64,000 bases of DNA from positions 1 to 64,000 of the forward strand of contig CALKIH010000052.1 in NCBI GenBank assembly GCA_937995335.1. The letters run 5' to 3'. The notes under the pieces are model-generated. The model made no database searches and was not told where the DNA came from. It saw nothing but the letters and a program-made list of their open reading frames with translations. The position numbers and the translations under genes are program-made. This document shows positions 26,726 to 36,078 of this stretch, piece after piece; the first letter of the stretch is position 1; every line of letters starts with the position of its first letter. This DNA is from UBA2357 sp002344625. GTDB taxonomy: Bacteria; Pseudomonadota; Gammaproteobacteria; Burkholderiales; Rhodocyclaceae.

Positions 26726-27530
26726 AAAAACGCCGGTACACAATCAATCGTCGGGTGCCGACACCGCGTCGAGCGAGAAGTCGCCACCGTCGGCCAGCCG
26801 CATGATCTATGGCTTCCACGCCGTGCTGGGGCGCCTGCGCCGGGACCCGGAAGGCGTGTTCGAGATATACCTTTCGTCGCAGCGCCAGGATGTCCGCGCA
26901 CGTGAAGTGGCAAAGCTGGTCGAGTCGCTGGGGCTGCGGCTGATCCAGGCCGAGGGCGAGCGGCTGGACAAGATGGTCGGCACCCGCCGGCACCAAGGCG
27001 TCGTGGCGCGCATCGACGGCCGCCAGCGTGAGTTGAAGCTGGCGGATGTGCTCGAAGGCCTGGAGGATGGCGGCGAGACGGCGCTGCTGCTCGTTCTGGA
27101 CGGGATTCAGGACCCGCACAACCTGGGCGCCTGCCTGCGGGTCGCCGATGCGGCGGGTGCGCACGCGGTGATCGCACCCAAGGACCGCGCCGTAGGGCTC
27201 AACGCCACCGCGGCCAAGGTCGCCAGTGGCGCGGCCGACACCGTCCCGTATGTCACGGTGACCAACCTTGCCCGCACCATCCGCGAGTTGCAGGAGGCGG
27301 GGGTCTGGGTCGTCGGGGCCGATGGCGAAGCCGCGAAGACGGTCTTCGAAGTCGATCAGAAGGGGCCTGTGGCGTGGGTGCTCGGTAGCGAGGGCGAGGG
27401 GCTGCGCCGGCTGACCCGCGAAACCTGCGATGAACTGGCACGCATTCCGATGCATGGCAGCGTCGAGAGCCTGAACGTGTCGGTCGCGAGCGGTATCTGC
27501 CTGTTCGAGTCGCGCCGCCAACGCGGCTAG
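26718..27530 (+). CDS. rlmB: 23S rRNA (guanosine-2'-O-)-methyltransferase RlmB
   Basis: This SPOUT-class methyltransferase has 270 residues and acts on G2251 of 23S rRNA. The substrate-binding domain starts MIYGFHAVLGRLRRDPEGVF and has MVGTRRHQGVVARID. The knotted domain has LVLDGIQDPHNLGACLRVAD, LGSEGEGLRRLTRETCDELA and MHGSVESLNVSVASGICLFE. The assigned start is GTG 26718 (AAGGCAAG upstream), giving a 28-residue polar extension before the conserved part; the ATG at 26802 would match the E. coli length better. It is downstream of rnr as in E. coli. Confidence 0.93.
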   Translation: MARKTPVHNQSSGADTASSEKSPPSASRMIYGFHAVLGRLRRDPEGVFEIYLSSQRQDVRAREVAKLVESLGLRLIQAEGERLDKMVGTRRHQGVVARIDGRQRELKLADVLEGLEDGGETALLLVLDGIQDPHNLGACLRVADAAGAHAVIAPKDRAVGLNATAAKVASGAADTVPYVTVTNLARTIRELQEAGVWVVGADGEAAKTVFEVDQKGPVAWVLGSEGEGLRRLTRETCDELARIPMHGSVESLNVSVASGICLFESRRQRG

Positions 27531-27537
27531 GTTCGGC

Positions 27538-27566
27538 GATGCTCGCAGCGATCCGCCGCGAGCATC
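27538..27566. terminator. Stem-loop between convergent rlmB and porin genes
   Basis: A perfect 9-bp stem (GATGCTCGC / GCGAGCATC) with an 11-base loop lies in the 45-bp gap between two convergent stops. There is no T-tract on either side, so it is a likely mRNA end structure rather than a textbook terminator. Confidence 0.5.
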
Positions 27567-27575
27567 CCGTGGTCA

Positions 27576-28967
27576 TCAGTTGAAAGGAATGTTCCAGCTG
27601 ATGTCGAAGCGGGTGTCATCGGTCGTGCGGTCGTTGTTCACGATCTGTCCGCCGATGAACACCGGACCCTTTTCCCACACCTTGGCGTAGCGTGCCCGCG
27701 CGCGCATGCCTCTGAGCGGACTGTCCTGCGGGAAGGTATAGATGAGGTCGGTGGCCACTTCGTCCCAGTCCGGCAGGGGCCGGTCGGAGTGCTCCGCCAT
27801 GTGGCGGTCGGTACGCTCACCGTAGGTGACGTCGAACTGCAGACCGCGCACGCCCAGCGGGGTGAAGTCGAACAAGGCGCCGAGAATCCAGGTTTTCTCG
27901 CCCGCGCGTGAGTTTTCGCCGAAGCGCTGCACGAGATAGGATGGGCCGATCGAGTACGGCGAACGGATGTCCTCGCCATCATCGGTCAGGCCCGCCATGC
28001 CATAACCGATGAACCATGGAATCAGCCGCGCCTCGCCGTAGATGCCCCAGTAGTGGGTGTCGAAGTCCTTGATCGTGCTCATCAGCGCATCGCCGTTGCC
28101 TTCCTGGTACATGAACTGCGTGCCGAAGCGCAGGTAGCGGTTGTCCTCGAGGCGGTGCACGTAGTCGAAATCCAGATAGACCATGTTGAGGAGGTTGTCG
28201 AGGGCGTAGTACGAACCCTCCATCATCATGTTCCGGTGCGGTTTCCACTGGACGCCGGCATAGACGGCGCCGTCCGAGTCGCCGGTCTTGTACTCTTCGG
28301 GCCACACCAGAATCTGGTAAACCGCCTGGTAGAGGTTGCGGAAGTCGTTGTCGTTGATTTGGCGCGCCTTGTCCACATAGCCTGCGTAGTAGCGCACCGT
28401 TTCCTCGGCAAGCCGGCCCTGGATCGTGGCCGCCTCATAGTGGATCGGATGCATCGCGCGCACATCGCGGCGTCCGATCATGCTCTGGTCGAGCTTGTTG
28501 AAGAAGCGCGCGACGTCCTCCATGAACCATTGCTGATTGATCGACTGACGACCCAGGACGACATTATGCGTGCCGAAGCGCAACCGCACGTTGGCTTCGC
28601 CGAGCACGCTGACACTCGTTTGCTTCGGGTCGCGCAGAATGAAGTTGAACGGATTCTCGTCGGGCGCATACAACGGAATGGTGAAGTTATAAGTCCCGCC
28701 GAACGAGATCATGTTGTTGATCTCGCCGGTATTGCCCCACAGCCAGCCGCCGACGCCCATGCCTTGCTGGGTGAAGCCGGGCGACACCGCGTCACCGTCG
28801 GAGCGTCGATCGAAATATGAGGTGCGGAACATGTATCCCGCCTTCGCGTCGGCGACGAAGGGCATGGCGTCAGACTGCGCGAACGCAGGCATGCCGCCTA
28901 ACCCGAAACCCGATGCGAGTGCCAGCTTGGTGCAGATTGCGGCCACTTTTCTTGCCGAACATGTCAT
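27576..28967 (-). CDS. OprD-like outer-membrane porin (putative)
   Basis: This 463-residue secreted protein has a signal peptide (KLALASGFGLGGMPAFAQS, cleavage near residue 31). The remainder is rich in alternating beta-strand segments with aromatic girdles, e.g. KAGYMFRTSYFDRRSDGDAV, NVVLGRQSINQQWFMEDVA and YYALDNLLNMVYLDFDYVHR. The strong strand-to-strand pattern and the VVLGRQ segment resemble OprD-family substrate-specific porins. The C-terminus is IPFN rather than a terminal Phe. GGGGAGAC lies before the ATG, which is chosen to give the signal peptide; the frame extends 56 codons upstream without features. Substrate is unknown. Confidence 0.65.
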   Translation of the reverse strand: MTCSARKVAAICTKLALASGFGLGGMPAFAQSDAMPFVADAKAGYMFRTSYFDRRSDGDAVSPGFTQQGMGVGGWLWGNTGEINNMISFGGTYNFTIPLYAPDENPFNFILRDPKQTSVSVLGEANVRLRFGTHNVVLGRQSINQQWFMEDVARFFNKLDQSMIGRRDVRAMHPIHYEAATIQGRLAEETVRYYAGYVDKARQINDNDFRNLYQAVYQILVWPEEYKTGDSDGAVYAGVQWKPHRNMMMEGSYYALDNLLNMVYLDFDYVHRLEDNRYLRFGTQFMYQEGNGDALMSTIKDFDTHYWGIYGEARLIPWFIGYGMAGLTDDGEDIRSPYSIGPSYLVQRFGENSRAGEKTWILGALFDFTPLGVRGLQFDVTYGERTDRHMAEHSDRPLPDWDEVATDLIYTFPQDSPLRGMRARARYAKVWEKGPVFIGGQIVNNDRTTDDTRFDISWNIPFN

Positions 28968-29321
28968 TGTTTTTGTCTCCCCTGGTTGTGCAATCGTTGA
29001 AACGCGCCGGTATGCCGGAGGCCCATCTCGTGTGGACTTCGAGCATTGCCGGCGCCGGTACTCGCGGATTCTTCCCGTGATCATCAGCCGATGCAAGCGA
29101 AACCGCAAATGCGCGGCAGATGCGGGAGCATGCATCCCGGCTACCGCAGCTCGGGCGATTGCGGCAATGGGGCGCCGCGTCCGCTGCGGTCGGCGGACGC
29201 GGCTTTGGTGTGCTGTGCACCAATCCTGCGCGTCCGGGGCACAGCCCTGCTAGACTGGCGAAGCGTTCGTGGCGGTCGATCAATGGTGCCGGCGCGTGTT
29301 TTTTGAGGATGGCGGCAAGCG
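28968..29321. other. 354-bp divergent intergenic region
   Basis: No gene is seen here. It separates the porin (minus) from the TelA-linked gene (plus). It holds an extended -10 candidate TGCTAGACT (29248-29256), which would give the plus-strand gene a leader of about 60 bases. It also holds a perfect 8-bp stem-loop at 29177-29200 (GCGTCCGC / GCGGACGC) of unknown role. Confidence 0.5.
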
Positions 29322-30263
29322 ATGCTCGAGTTTCTGCAAGGATTTTCCTTCGGTCTGTTGTTGTCCTGCATGCCGTGGTTCATGCTCGGCATGTTCAACC
29401 CCAGGCTGGCACTGCCGGTTCAGGATCCGAGCCGCTGGCAGCTGGTGTTGCGCTACTGGGTCGTTGCGCCGGCGATCGGTCTGCTGGGCTTCACGACTTC
29501 CCTGTGGGGCGGGCTGGAGCCCTCGCTGGCCGGCTGGCTGGCCGGGCTTACGGCGATCCCGGGCGAAATCTTCGTCGAACGCCGTTGGCGCGGCTTTCTC
29601 GCCCGCCGCCGGGCTGCCCGCGCGGCGCGCCAGCGCGAACAGGAGGCCCTGCATATGCAGCAGGTCCTCGAGCGCCAGCAGCGCGAATCGGGCTTGAGGG
29701 TGCTCGATACCCAGCAACTCCCGAGCGATGCCGATGACACCGTACGCGCGCTGGCCGAGGTCAAGCGTCGGCTGCTGGGCTTGCAGCGACCGGATGTCGC
29801 GATCCAGGCCGACCGCCTGTACTCGCGTTATTCGCACGCCCTCGAAGTGATCGGCACCAAGTTCGATCGGCGCGAGATCACTTATGAGCGTTCGCGAGGC
29901 CTGGTCAGCGAGGTTACCCGCGGCGCGGTCGACAACCTGGGCGCCATGAGCTCGCTCGCCGCGGGCGTGGTGAACATCGATGCCGCTTTTGTCCGCCGCC
30001 GGATCTCGCAACTGGGCGCGGGCGCATCCGAGGATGAACGCGTGGCGCTCGAAACGCGCCTTGTCCTGATCGACGAGACCGAGCACCGTCTGCGCGAACA
30101 CGGTGGCCGGGTGGAGGCCGCGCTGACTGCGCTCGACGATGCGGCGGTCGCGGTGTCGAGGGTGGATACCGGGCGGCCGCAGGCCTCGCTCGCGGCCGAT
30201 CAGGCGCTCGCCGAACTGCGCCGCTTCAGTGAAAAAGCCGATATTTACGGGCGCAACGCCTGA
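29322..30263 (+). CDS. Unknown membrane/coiled-coil protein upstream of TelA homologue
   Basis: I do not recognise this 313-residue protein. The N-terminus has two or three hydrophobic segments (about residues 3-25, 42-60 and 66-80), including FSFGLLLSCMPWFMLGMFNP. Then comes a very basic, helical stretch (RRWRGFLARRRAARAARQRE) and a long predicted coiled-coil to the end. Alignment to any enzyme family is not apparent and there are no cysteine clusters. The ATG lies after a weak GGCGGCAAG. The TelA-family gene starts 20 bases downstream, so the two are probably one operon and may work together at the membrane. Confidence 0.7.
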   Translation: MLEFLQGFSFGLLLSCMPWFMLGMFNPRLALPVQDPSRWQLVLRYWVVAPAIGLLGFTTSLWGGLEPSLAGWLAGLTAIPGEIFVERRWRGFLARRRAARAARQREQEALHMQQVLERQQRESGLRVLDTQQLPSDADDTVRALAEVKRRLLGLQRPDVAIQADRLYSRYSHALEVIGTKFDRREITYERSRGLVSEVTRGAVDNLGAMSSLAAGVVNIDAAFVRRRISQLGAGASEDERVALETRLVLIDETEHRLREHGGRVEAALTALDDAAVAVSRVDTGRPQASLAADQALAELRRFSEKADIYGRNA

Positions 30264-30283
30264 TCTTCGAAAGGAACCCGATC

Positions 30284-31483
30284 GTGAACGAACCCAAGCC
30301 GCTTCAAACCGCAACGAACTTTTCCCTATCCTTGCCCCCCGTCGACGAGATCGCCCAGAGCGTCGAGGCGGCGTTGCCGGCCGGGCCGGTAGAGGATGCC
30401 GGGCTGGCGGCGATGGCTGATGCCTTCGTGCGCGACGTGCTGGCCGCGAACGAGGCGATGTCCAGCGCCGACCTGCAAAGACAGGCCATCGATGGCATGG
30501 GCATCGAAGTGCAGCGCCAGGCGGCGCGGCGCAGCGCGATGCTGCAGGAGCCGATTCGCAAGCTCGCCCATCAGGGGGACGAAGGCGGGCCGGTGGCCAA
30601 GGCTTTGATAGACCTGCGCTCGCAGATGGAAGACCTCGACCCGGGCCGGCACGAGTTTTCGACCGGTGGAATCGCCAAGGCGCTGTCCTTCATTCCCGGT
30701 GTCGGAAACCGCCTCGAGCGCTATTTCCGCAAGTTCGAGACGGCGCAGGAAGCGCTCGACGCGATCATCCACGACCTCGAGTCAGGGGCCGGCATGTTGC
30801 GCCGCGACAACGTCACGCTGGCCGACGACCAGCAGGTGTTGCGCGACATCCTGGTGCAGCTGCGGCGCCAGATCGACCTGGGAAGAATGATCGATGCCCG
30901 TCTCGAGCGCTCGGCCGCCGAGCTCACGCCCGAGGAGCCGCGACGGGGTTTCATCGAAGAGGAGCTCATGTTTCCGCTGCGCCAGCGCATCGTCGATCTG
31001 CAGCAACAGCTTGCGGTCAGCCAGCAGGGCGTGCTGGCACTCGAGGTGGTGATTCGCAACAACCGCGAGTTGATTCGCGGGGTCGACCGCGCGATCAACG
31101 TCACGGTTTCGGCGCTCAACGTCGCGGTCACCGTCGCGCTCGCCCTCGCCAACCAGAAATTGGTGCTCGATCGGGTCGAGGCGCTCAATTCGACCACGTC
31201 CGATCTCATCGCCGGCACGGCCAAAGCCTTGCGCAGTCAGGGTGTCGAGATCCAGACCCGGGCCTCGTCGTCGATGCTCGACATGGAAAAGCTGCAAGCC
31301 GCTTTCGGCGACGTGATCGGCGCGATCGACGAAGTTTCGCGCTATCGCCGTGAAGCCTTGCCGAAGCTGGACCAGCAGATAGATCGGCTGGAAGAGCTTG
31401 CGACCCGTGGCGACGCCGCAGTGCGCCAACTGGAGCAGGGCAATGCCGCCCACCCGGGCGTCACCGGTTTGAACCAGGCTTGA
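30284..31483 (+). CDS. TelA/KlaA-family toxic anion resistance protein
   Basis: This 399-residue soluble, mostly helical protein has the TelA-family core: FIPGVGNRLERYFRKFETAQ, LESGAGMLRRDNVTLADDQQ, LRRQIDLG, and the strongly conserved IRNNRELIRGVDRAINVTVS followed by ALNVAVTVALALANQKLVLD and TSDLIAGTAKALRSQGVEI. Family members are linked to tellurite and other envelope stresses, but the biochemical role is unclear. It starts with GTG, preceded by AAAGGAACC. It is operonic with the membrane protein upstream and convergent with the diguanylate cyclase gene. Confidence 0.88.
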   Translation: MNEPKPLQTATNFSLSLPPVDEIAQSVEAALPAGPVEDAGLAAMADAFVRDVLAANEAMSSADLQRQAIDGMGIEVQRQAARRSAMLQEPIRKLAHQGDEGGPVAKALIDLRSQMEDLDPGRHEFSTGGIAKALSFIPGVGNRLERYFRKFETAQEALDAIIHDLESGAGMLRRDNVTLADDQQVLRDILVQLRRQIDLGRMIDARLERSAAELTPEEPRRGFIEEELMFPLRQRIVDLQQQLAVSQQGVLALEVVIRNNRELIRGVDRAINVTVSALNVAVTVALALANQKLVLDRVEALNSTTSDLIAGTAKALRSQGVEIQTRASSSMLDMEKLQAAFGDVIGAIDEVSRYRREALPKLDQQIDRLEELATRGDAAVRQLEQGNAAHPGVTGLNQA

Positions 31484-31550
31484 GCGTGGCCGCTTGCCCG
31501 GTGCCGGCGCCGCTGTAACGGCCAGGCCGCGAGCGGGGGCCGGGCGGGGT

Positions 31551-32495
31551 TCAACTGGCGAACTGCCGTGGAAATGGGGACGCGCCCGGTGCGGCGCTGT
31601 CCCATACGACGCGATTGCGGCCGAGATGCTTGGCCCGGTACAGGCTCGCGTCGGCGTCGCTGAAAAGGGTCAGGTCGGGTGTCGTCTGGTGGGGCACGCG
31701 CGTGACGCCGCCCATGCTGACCGTCACGGCGGTAGGGGCGCCCGAGGTCTCGCTGCCGACGTGTTGCGCTTCGATCTCGAAGCGTGCGGCCTCGGCAAGC
31801 GCCTGGGCGCCCTCCTTGTCGATGCCGGGCAGCAGAATCACGAACTCCTCGCCGCCGTAGCGGCATACCAGGTCGGCGGGACGGCGGAGCGATTTCTGCA
31901 GCGAGCTTGCGATGCGGCGCAGCACTTCGTCGCCGGCGGCATGGCCGAAGCTGTCGTTGAAGGCCTTGAAGTTGTCGACGTCTACGACGATCAGCGACAT
32001 CGCCGCGCCGGTGCGCAGGCAGCGGCGCCATTCCTGCTCGAACACCTGATTGAATCGCCGCCGGTTGGGAATGCCGGTCAGGCTGTCGAGCAGCGCCAGC
32101 TGTTCGAGCAGCCGTCTTTGCTGTACCGATTGCAGGTGGTTGCGTACCCGGACACGCACGATCGGCGGGTGGAAGGGCTTGGAAATGTAGTCCACCGCGC
32201 CCAGGTCGAGACCTTTCTCCTCGTCTCCGACCGAGTCGAGCGCGGTGACGAAGATGACCGGAATGTCGCGGGTGCCGTCGTCATGCTTGAGCGCACGAAT
32301 GACCGCATAGCCATCCATGTCGGGCATCAGCACGTCGAGCAGGATCAGATCGGGTTGATGTTCGTGCGCGCGCAGCAAGGCCTGTCCGCCGTTCTTCGCG
32401 ACGATCAGCTCGTAGTCATCCTTGAGCAGTTCGGTCAGCAGGTTGCGATTGTGTTTTTCGTCGTCGACGATCAGCACGGTGAAGGGCGAGTTCAT
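31551..32495 (-). CDS. Response regulator with diguanylate cyclase (REC-GGDEF)
   Basis: This 314-residue PleD/WspR-like protein has a receiver at residues 5-120 with D11-D12, phosphoacceptor D54 (LILLDVLMPDMDG) and K106. The GGDEF domain spans about 130-300 and begins LALLDSLTGIPNRRRFNQVF. The active-site loop is RYGGEEF (residues 212-218). An inhibitory I-site RPAD (205-208) sits five residues before it, so feedback inhibition by c-di-GMP is likely. It should make c-di-GMP when phosphorylated. Its start overlaps the end of the hybrid kinase gene (ATGA), so the kinase is the obvious phosphodonor. Confidence 0.95.
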   Translation of the reverse strand: MNSPFTVLIVDDEKHNRNLLTELLKDDYELIVAKNGGQALLRAHEHQPDLILLDVLMPDMDGYAVIRALKHDDGTRDIPVIFVTALDSVGDEEKGLDLGAVDYISKPFHPPIVRVRVRNHLQSVQQRRLLEQLALLDSLTGIPNRRRFNQVFEQEWRRCLRTGAAMSLIVVDVDNFKAFNDSFGHAAGDEVLRRIASSLQKSLRRPADLVCRYGGEEFVILLPGIDKEGAQALAEAARFEIEAQHVGSETSGAPTAVTVSMGGVTRVPHQTTPDLTLFSDADASLYRAKHLGRNRVVWDSAAPGASPFPRQFAS

Positions 32496-35400
32496 CCCTG
32501 GGCTCCTGTAAGCAGTGCGCGCATGTGTTCGAGTAGCGCGAGTGCCTGTTCATGTTCTACGTCTTCGACCAGATCGCGCAACTGCGCGAGCGTGGACGAC
32601 CACGAATCGTCGCCGAGGCAGGCCGACAATTCGTCCAGCAAGGGTGTGGTGGCGGCGTCGTGGCGTCTCAGCATGCTCTCGAGACGCGCCATCACCGCGA
32701 GCACCGCGCCAGTATCGGTGCTCGCGCCATGCGCCGCTTGCCGCTCCGGCGCGGCGAGTGGCGCCAGTGCCGCCATGACCTCGGTCAATGCCGGCGCGAG
32801 GGTCGCGAGCGCCGGTGCCGGGTCGCGGTGTTGCGCGAGCGCATCCTCGAGCGCGCGGGCGCGCAGTGACAGCGTCTCGGCACCGATCGTCGCGGCGGCC
32901 GACTTGATCGAGTGCGCACGCCGGCGTGCGGTCGTGTGGTCGGTGCCAGCCAGCGCAAGGGTGATTTCGTCGCCACAACGGGCGAAGGCCCGGGCGAACT
33001 CGATCAGGGTGCGGCGGTAGAAGCCGCTGCGCCCCATGTGGTTGGCCAGTCCGCGCTGGATGTCGATGCCGCGCAAGGGGGGTAGCGGCTGATCAGGTTC
33101 GGGCCTGCCCGATGTGTCGGGGCCGGCCGGCGCGGTCCGGTTGCCGGCCGGAATCCAGCGCAACAAGGTGTTGAAGAGCACGTTCGGGTCGATCGGCTTG
33201 GTCAAGTGATCGTTCATCCTGGCCGCCAGGCTTTGCTCGCGATCGCCGACCATGGCGTGGGCCGTCATCGCGACGATGGGCAAATCGCGGTAACGCGGAT
33301 TGGCACGGATCGCGCGGGTTGCCGCGAGCCCGTCCATTACTGGCATCTGGATGTCCATCAACACCAGCGCGATGTCCTCCTGCGCGAGGCGCTCGATCGC
33401 CTCCCGGCCGTTGGCCGCCTCGATGACCCGCAGGCCTGCCTCGTCCAGGAATTCGCGCGCGACCTGCCGGTTGAGGGCGACATCGTCGACCACCAGCACG
33501 CCGGCCCCGCGGATACCGGTGAAATCGAAGACCGGCGCCATCGCCGTGTCGTCCGTAGGGGTGTCCGTGGCGGCCGGGATGTTGGCGCCGAAGCTCTCGA
33601 GTATGGCTTCGCACAGTGCCGATTCGCTGATCGGTTTCACCAGCAGCTGGTTGATTCCGGCGTCACGCGTGTGGTTGGCAACGGCTTCGTAGCCGCTCGG
33701 CCCGATCATCAGGACCAGCTTCGGGGCGCCGAGCGTGGAGGCGCCCGCCTGGATGTCGCGGGCGGCCTGCAGGCCGTCGACGCGAGGCATCGCCCAATCG
33801 ATCAGCACGACCTCGAAGCGCGTCGCTTTGCCGACCGCATCCCGCATACGCGCGAGCCCTTCGGCGGCGTCGCCGGCCGATTCGGTGACGAGACCCAGGT
33901 CGGCAAGCGTCCGGCACAGCGCGTCGCGCGCGCTGGCATTGTCGTCGATGACCAGCGCCCTGCGGCCGGCGAGCGCGGCCCGCAGCGGTGGCGCGTGCCC
34001 GGCCGACGGATCGGCGGCGACCCTGACCGAGAATCTGAAGGTCGTGCCCGAACCGGGCGTGCTTTCCAGCTCGATGGCACCCCCCATCAGCCGCACCAAC
34101 TGGGCGCAGATGGTCAGGCCCAGGCCGGTGCCGCCGAAGCGGCGGGTCACGCTGTCATCGATCTGGGTGAAGGGGGCGAACAGTGTCGAGCGGTGCTCGG
34201 CCGGGATGCCGATCCCGGTGTCGCGCACCGAGAAGACGAGGCCGATGTCTGCGTCGCCGGCGTCGGCGGGTGTGCGCCCGACCGTGATCACGACTTCGCC
34301 CTGTTCGGTGAACTTGACTGCGTTGCCGGCCAGATTGATCAGGATCTGGCCCAACCGCAACGGGTCGCCCAGCACCCGTCGCGGCACTTCGGAGTCGATG
34401 CGGGCGATGAGTTCCAGCCCCTTTGATTCGGCCGCCAGCGCGACCACGCCCAGCGCCTTGTCGATGACTTCGGCGGGGTCGAACGGAATCGTCTCGAGCG
34501 ACAGCATGCCGGCTTCGATGCGCGAGTAGTCGAGCACATCGTCGATGACGCCGAGCAGCGATTCCGAAGCGAGCAGCATCTTGTCGAGGTGTTCGCGTTG
34601 GCGCCGGTCGAGAGGGGTGCGGGTCAGGAGCTTGCCGAAACCGACGATCGCGTTCATCGGCGTGCGGATCTCGTGGCTCATCCGGGCGAGAAAGGTCGAC
34701 TTGGCTGCGTTGGCGTGGCGGGCGTCCTCGATGGCGCGTTCGAGCGCCTGGGTGCGCTGTTCGACCAGCCGCTCGAGATTGTCGCGATATTCGGCGAGCT
34801 CCCGATCGCGTACCTGGACCGTGTCGATCAGCCGGTTGAAGCCCCGCCCCAGTTCGGCTACCTCGTCGTCGCCGTTGGCGCTGGCACGATCGGGCAAGGC
34901 CGTGTCCTGCACCAGGCGGCGCATGAGGGCGCTGAGTTCGGCGATCGGCGCCGACAGTCGGCGCACCACGCGACGCGACAGCCACAGCGACAGGAGCAGC
35001 GCGCAGACGAGCACGCCCACGGTTTCGAACGCGGTTCGCCGGAATGCCCGGTGCATGGGTTCGAGCGAACTCGTCAACTCGACGGTCGCCTGCTCCTTCC
35101 AGCCCTCGTGAACCGGCATCCACACGGTCAGGGTGGTGGCGTCGAACGCGTGTCCCGACGAACTGGCCGGCCGTGGCCGCGCCTCGATGTCCGGTGTGCG
35201 GGCGAAGCTCGCGAAGGTTTCGCCATTCGGCAGGATCAGGCGGGCGTGGACGACCGCGGGGCTGCTTGCCACCGCGGCGAGCAGGCGGCTGGCTTCGATA
35301 CGGTCTGAAAAGCTCACCGCCGCCATGCTGTTGGTCGCGATCAGGCTTGCCTGCGCCGACAGCGACTCAAGCCATTCCGCGCGCAGCAGGCGTTGCTGCT

Positions 35401-35524
35401 GATAGGTGATCAGCGCGAACACCAGGACGGCGGCGACCACCAGCGAAGCCGAGCTCAGAAACACCAGCCTGCCGCCGAGGGTGGCCGGGGTGGCGAATCG
35501 ATCCGGGCGCGATCTGGGCCTCAT
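32492..35524 (-). CDS. CHASE8-like hybrid sensor histidine kinase (HisKA-HATPase-REC-REC-Hpt)
   Basis: This is a 1010-residue membrane phosphorelay kinase. TM1 is at about residues 19-41. A periplasmic domain (about 42-162) resembles CHASE8, the sensor domain of YfiN: SLSAQASLIATNSMAAVSFS followed by EASRLLAAVASSPAVVHARL. TM2 is at about 166-184, HAMP at about 185-240, then a coiled coil. HisKA H284 is in MSHEIRTPMNAIVGFG, and the HATPase spans about 385-500 (NLAGNAVKF, DTGIGI, FGGTGLGL). REC1 has D576 (LIDWAMPRVDG) and REC2 has D724 (LMDIQMPVMDG). The Hpt has H871 in RRRAHSIKSAAATIG. It lies one base after the YfiR-like gene and overlaps the cyclase gene, so it probably converts YfiR-dependent periplasmic input into phosphorylation of the cyclase. 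Confidence 0.94.
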   Translation of the reverse strand: MRPRSRPDRFATPATLGGRLVFLSSASLVVAAVLVFALITYQQQRLLRAEWLESLSAQASLIATNSMAAVSFSDRIEASRLLAAVASSPAVVHARLILPNGETFASFARTPDIEARPRPASSSGHAFDATTLTVWMPVHEGWKEQATVELTSSLEPMHRAFRRTAFETVGVLVCALLLSLWLSRRVVRRLSAPIAELSALMRRLVQDTALPDRASANGDDEVAELGRGFNRLIDTVQVRDRELAEYRDNLERLVEQRTQALERAIEDARHANAAKSTFLARMSHEIRTPMNAIVGFGKLLTRTPLDRRQREHLDKMLLASESLLGVIDDVLDYSRIEAGMLSLETIPFDPAEVIDKALGVVALAAESKGLELIARIDSEVPRRVLGDPLRLGQILINLAGNAVKFTEQGEVVITVGRTPADAGDADIGLVFSVRDTGIGIPAEHRSTLFAPFTQIDDSVTRRFGGTGLGLTICAQLVRLMGGAIELESTPGSGTTFRFSVRVAADPSAGHAPPLRAALAGRRALVIDDNASARDALCRTLADLGLVTESAGDAAEGLARMRDAVGKATRFEVVLIDWAMPRVDGLQAARDIQAGASTLGAPKLVLMIGPSGYEAVANHTRDAGINQLLVKPISESALCEAILESFGANIPAATDTPTDDTAMAPVFDFTGIRGAGVLVVDDVALNRQVAREFLDEAGLRVIEAANGREAIERLAQEDIALVLMDIQMPVMDGLAATRAIRANPRYRDLPIVAMTAHAMVGDREQSLAARMNDHLTKPIDPNVLFNTLLRWIPAGNRTAPAGPDTSGRPEPDQPLPPLRGIDIQRGLANHMGRSGFYRRTLIEFARAFARCGDEITLALAGTDHTTARRRAHSIKSAAATIGAETLSLRARALEDALAQHRDPAPALATLAPALTEVMAALAPLAAPERQAAHGASTDTGAVLAVMARLESMLRRHDAATTPLLDELSACLGDDSWSSTLAQLRDLVEDVEHEQALALLEHMRALLTGAQG

Positions 35525-35525
35525 G

Positions 35526-36065
35526 CTACTCCTCGACGATCTCGGCGAGGCGCAGGAGCTGGGCGTTGAACTCGATGCCTGCCTGGCGTCCGGCGCGCCG
35601 GTTGATCAGAATCCGCAAGCCGCTGCCGTCCGGGCGCAGGGCCAGCTCCACCATCCCCCCGGCGCGCGCGAAGCCGGGAATGTCGGACACGGTCACGATG
35701 CCGCCCGCATCCAGCGCTCTGAGGGTCGCATTCAGATGCCCGCCTTCCGACTTGCCGATGAACAGATAGTCACAGGATCGCGTCGCGCTTTCGTCCGGCA
35801 CGTTGCGAAAGGCGACCGGCGGGCCGCCGCTCGTCTGCTCCGCCAGGTTGCGCAGCGCTGCATCGAGCAGGCTGGTGCCGAGGACGCAGAAGTGCAGGGT
35901 CGGGTCGGCGCGTTCGTCGTCGTCGTGATAGACGAACATCGGCAGCTTGAAGAACAGCACCGCCTTGAGCGTCTGCTCAGAGACCGCCGCGTTCTGGGCG
36001 AAGGCCGCGCCGGCGGTCGCGCACGCCAGCAGCACGGCGCTGAGGAATTTCGCGATGTTGATCAC
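35526..36065 (-). CDS. yfiR: Periplasmic YfiR-family protein (DUF4154)
   Basis: This 179-residue protein has a signal peptide (MINIAKFLSAVLLACATAGA, cleavage after AFA near 23). The mature part starts AVSEQTLKAVLFFKLPMFVY, close to the YfiR opening in which a short helix precedes the first strand. Two cysteines, C60 (LHFCVLG) and C98 (SCDYLFIG), could form one disulfide. The ending VELALRPDGSGLRILINRRA leads into GIEFNAQLLRLAEIV, which matches the usual family end (INLKAARKSGLKISSQLLKLA type). In Pseudomonas YfiR is a periplasmic repressor that binds the sensor domain of the cyclase YfiN. Here the likely partner is the CHASE8-like kinase encoded one base downstream. Confidence 0.9.
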   Translation of the reverse strand: MINIAKFLSAVLLACATAGAAFAQNAAVSEQTLKAVLFFKLPMFVYHDDDERADPTLHFCVLGTSLLDAALRNLAEQTSGGPPVAFRNVPDESATRSCDYLFIGKSEGGHLNATLRALDAGGIVTVSDIPGFARAGGMVELALRPDGSGLRILINRRAGRQAGIEFNAQLLRLAEIVEE

Positions 36066-36078
36066 GACGCGCCGGCCC

